Origin: Borreliella burgdorferi B31 | GTDB taxonomy: Bacteria; Spirochaetota; Spirochaetia; Borreliales; Borreliaceae | Length of the DNA: 49,801 nt | Reading direction: 5' to 3' | Assembly: GCF_000008685.2 (NCBI RefSeq) | Contig: NC_001318.1 | Span: forward strand, 210,218 to 260,018 | Part shown: positions 48,783-49,801 of the stretch, piece after piece | Numbering within the stretch: the stretch's first letter is position 1 | How the letters are laid out: each line of letters opens with the position of its first letter | Notes under the pieces: model-generated | Told to the model about the DNA's origin: nothing | The model's database searches: none | Seen by the model: only the letters and a program-made list of their open reading frames with translations | Translations under genes and position numbers: made by a program

Positions 48783-49801
48783 ATGGACTTTGAAGGTCTA
48801 AGCATTAGATATAAAGGAATTATATTCACAATATTTATCTTAATTACTATTTTTTTAGGATTTTTTTTGAAAAATCTTAAATTCGATGCAAACATCTTAA
48901 AACTTATACCCAAGACCAAAGAAACTGAAAGCTTAATAGACATTGATAAAAGTAATTCACTTTTATCTACAATAGTAATATTTCAGGATAAAAAAAATAT
49001 CTTCAATAAAAAAAATTTTGAAACAATAAACAGCGTAATCAGTGAAATAACCAAAATTTTAAAAGTATCTCCAAATGCCGTTACAAGCATATTTTCTTAT
49101 TTCCCACAATTTAAAAAAGAAATCTACACTGATAAAGATATAGAAGAAATAAAAAGCAAAATAAAGTCAACTCCATTTGTAAAAAACACATTCTTAGGCA
49201 ACTCAGAAAATTTAATATACTTCATAATAATCCCATCAGAGAGTGACCAAATCAACTTCAGTAGAAATTTAAAAACTGAACTTGATGAGATGGAAAAAAC
49301 AATTAAAAAATATGAAACTGACGATTTAAAGTTGTATCTTACGGGGGATTTAATAGTAAGAGAAAAAATCTTAAACTACATGGTTGAAGACTTCAAAATC
49401 TTAGGGCCTCTTGCTACTTTTGTAGTAATAATTTCACTCTATCTTATTATAAAAAATCTAATTGGCGCATTAATTCCTATTTTTATTGCATTATTATCAT
49501 TGATTTGGACTTTTGGAATTAAAGGGCTTGTACAATCCCCTATTACAGTGCCAGAAACTTCAATGATTGTTTTACTTATTTCAATCGGATGCGCCAATGC
49601 TGTACATATAATAAATGAAATATTTAAATTAATAAAAAAAGAACAGCTCTCAAAAGAATCCATAAAAGCAACAATTAAAAAACTTAAAACACCCATCCTG
49701 CTAACATCTTTTACAACTGCATTTGGATTTTTATCTCTTACAACCTCTTCAATTAATGCCTACAAAACAATGGGTATTTTCATGTCAATTGGAGTAATTA
49801 T
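48783..49801 (+). CDS. RND/MMPL-type membrane protein, 3'-truncated (BB0252-like)
   Basis: ATG 48783, with GAGG about 7 bases upstream, opens a frame to the right edge of the window (339 codons and 2 bases), so the C-terminus is missing. An N-terminal membrane segment (about 11-29) is followed by a soluble loop of about 170 residues (KLIPKTKETESL...YLTGDLIVREKI), then closely spaced membrane segments from about 205 (LGPLATFVVIISLYLIIKNL). The SIGCANAVHIINEI segment fits the predicted-exporter branch of RND/MMPL proteins but has no Asp where proton-coupled MMPL proteins carry one. Cargo unknown. Confidence 0.85.
   Translation, partial: MDFEGLSIRYKGIIFTIFILITIFLGFFLKNLKFDANILKLIPKTKETESLIDIDKSNSLLSTIVIFQDKKNIFNKKNFETINSVISEITKILKVSPNAVTSIFSYFPQFKKEIYTDKDIEEIKSKIKSTPFVKNTFLGNSENLIYFIIIPSESDQINFSRNLKTELDEMEKTIKKYETDDLKLYLTGDLIVREKILNYMVEDFKILGPLATFVVIISLYLIIKNLIGALIPIFIALLSLIWTFGIKGLVQSPITVPETSMIVLLISIGCANAVHIINEIFKLIKKEQLSKESIKATIKKLKTPILLTSFTTAFGFLSLTTSSINAYKTMGIFMSIGVI

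Overview
This is a gene-dense, very AT-rich stretch of core chromosome from a Lyme-group spirochete, Borreliella (Borrelia) burgdorferi sensu lato. The evidence is the gene content and order: lmp1 with 54-residue repeats, mutL, efp, pstSCAB, bmtA, a short alaS, fliG1, lnt, glpFKD, a bactofilin/M23 pair, pcs and dedA. From memory this matches roughly BB0208 to BB0252 of strain B31. These locus names are recalled from family and order knowledge, not looked up. I see no rRNA, CRISPR array, insertion sequence, prophage or plasmid gene.

Layout. 1-8.1 kb (+): a 5'-truncated unknown gene, a secreted TPR protein, Lmp1, MutL and a coiled-coil protein, then a CAU tRNA with its own consensus promoter. 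8.2-9.4 kb (-): EF-P and a small lipoprotein. 9.5-13.7 kb (+): the phosphate ABC transporter pstSCAB. 13.7-18.9 kb (-): manganese transporter BmtA, AlaRS, FliG1, 6-phosphogluconolactonase and a lipoprotein locus that looks split by a 4-bp duplication. 19.0-25.0 kb: DusA-like enzyme (+), SerRS (-), a lipoprotein and an M16C protease (+). 25.1-32.1 kb (-): L31, Rho, a bactofilin, HU-like Hbb, S20, a membrane protein, YchF and a TPR/beta-propeller/VWA-like exported protein. 32.2-35.2 kb: Lnt (+) converging on a BB0238-like TPR protein and a deoxynucleoside kinase (-). 35.3-39.9 kb (+): the glpF-glpK-(small ORF)-glpD glycerol operon with a long leader and a clear terminator. 40.0-42.0 kb (-): M23 peptidase, bactofilin, YaaR-family protein. 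42.2-49.8 kb (+): RdgB, PepF, phosphatidylcholine synthase, DedA, tRNA-Leu(GAG), LeuRS and an RND/MMPL-type membrane protein that runs off the right edge.

How it fits together: the region serves a host-dependent cell with few biosynthetic pathways. It imports phosphate, manganese and glycerol, makes phosphatidylcholine from host choline, acylates lipoproteins, and shapes its wall with bactofilin and M23 proteins. No wholly new multi-gene defence or mobile system is visible. The most unusual things I see are: (i) PstA carrying an inserted domain that resembles part of PstS; (ii) a lipoprotein gene apparently split in two by an ATGT tandem duplication; (iii) seven 162-bp repeats in lmp1 that differ only at synonymous sites; (iv) EF-P with Arg in place of the modified Lys34; (v) AlaRS lacking its whole C-Ala domain; (vi) the M23-bactofilin-YaaR cluster; and (vii) structured RNA elements in the pst, glp and rdgB-pepF regions.
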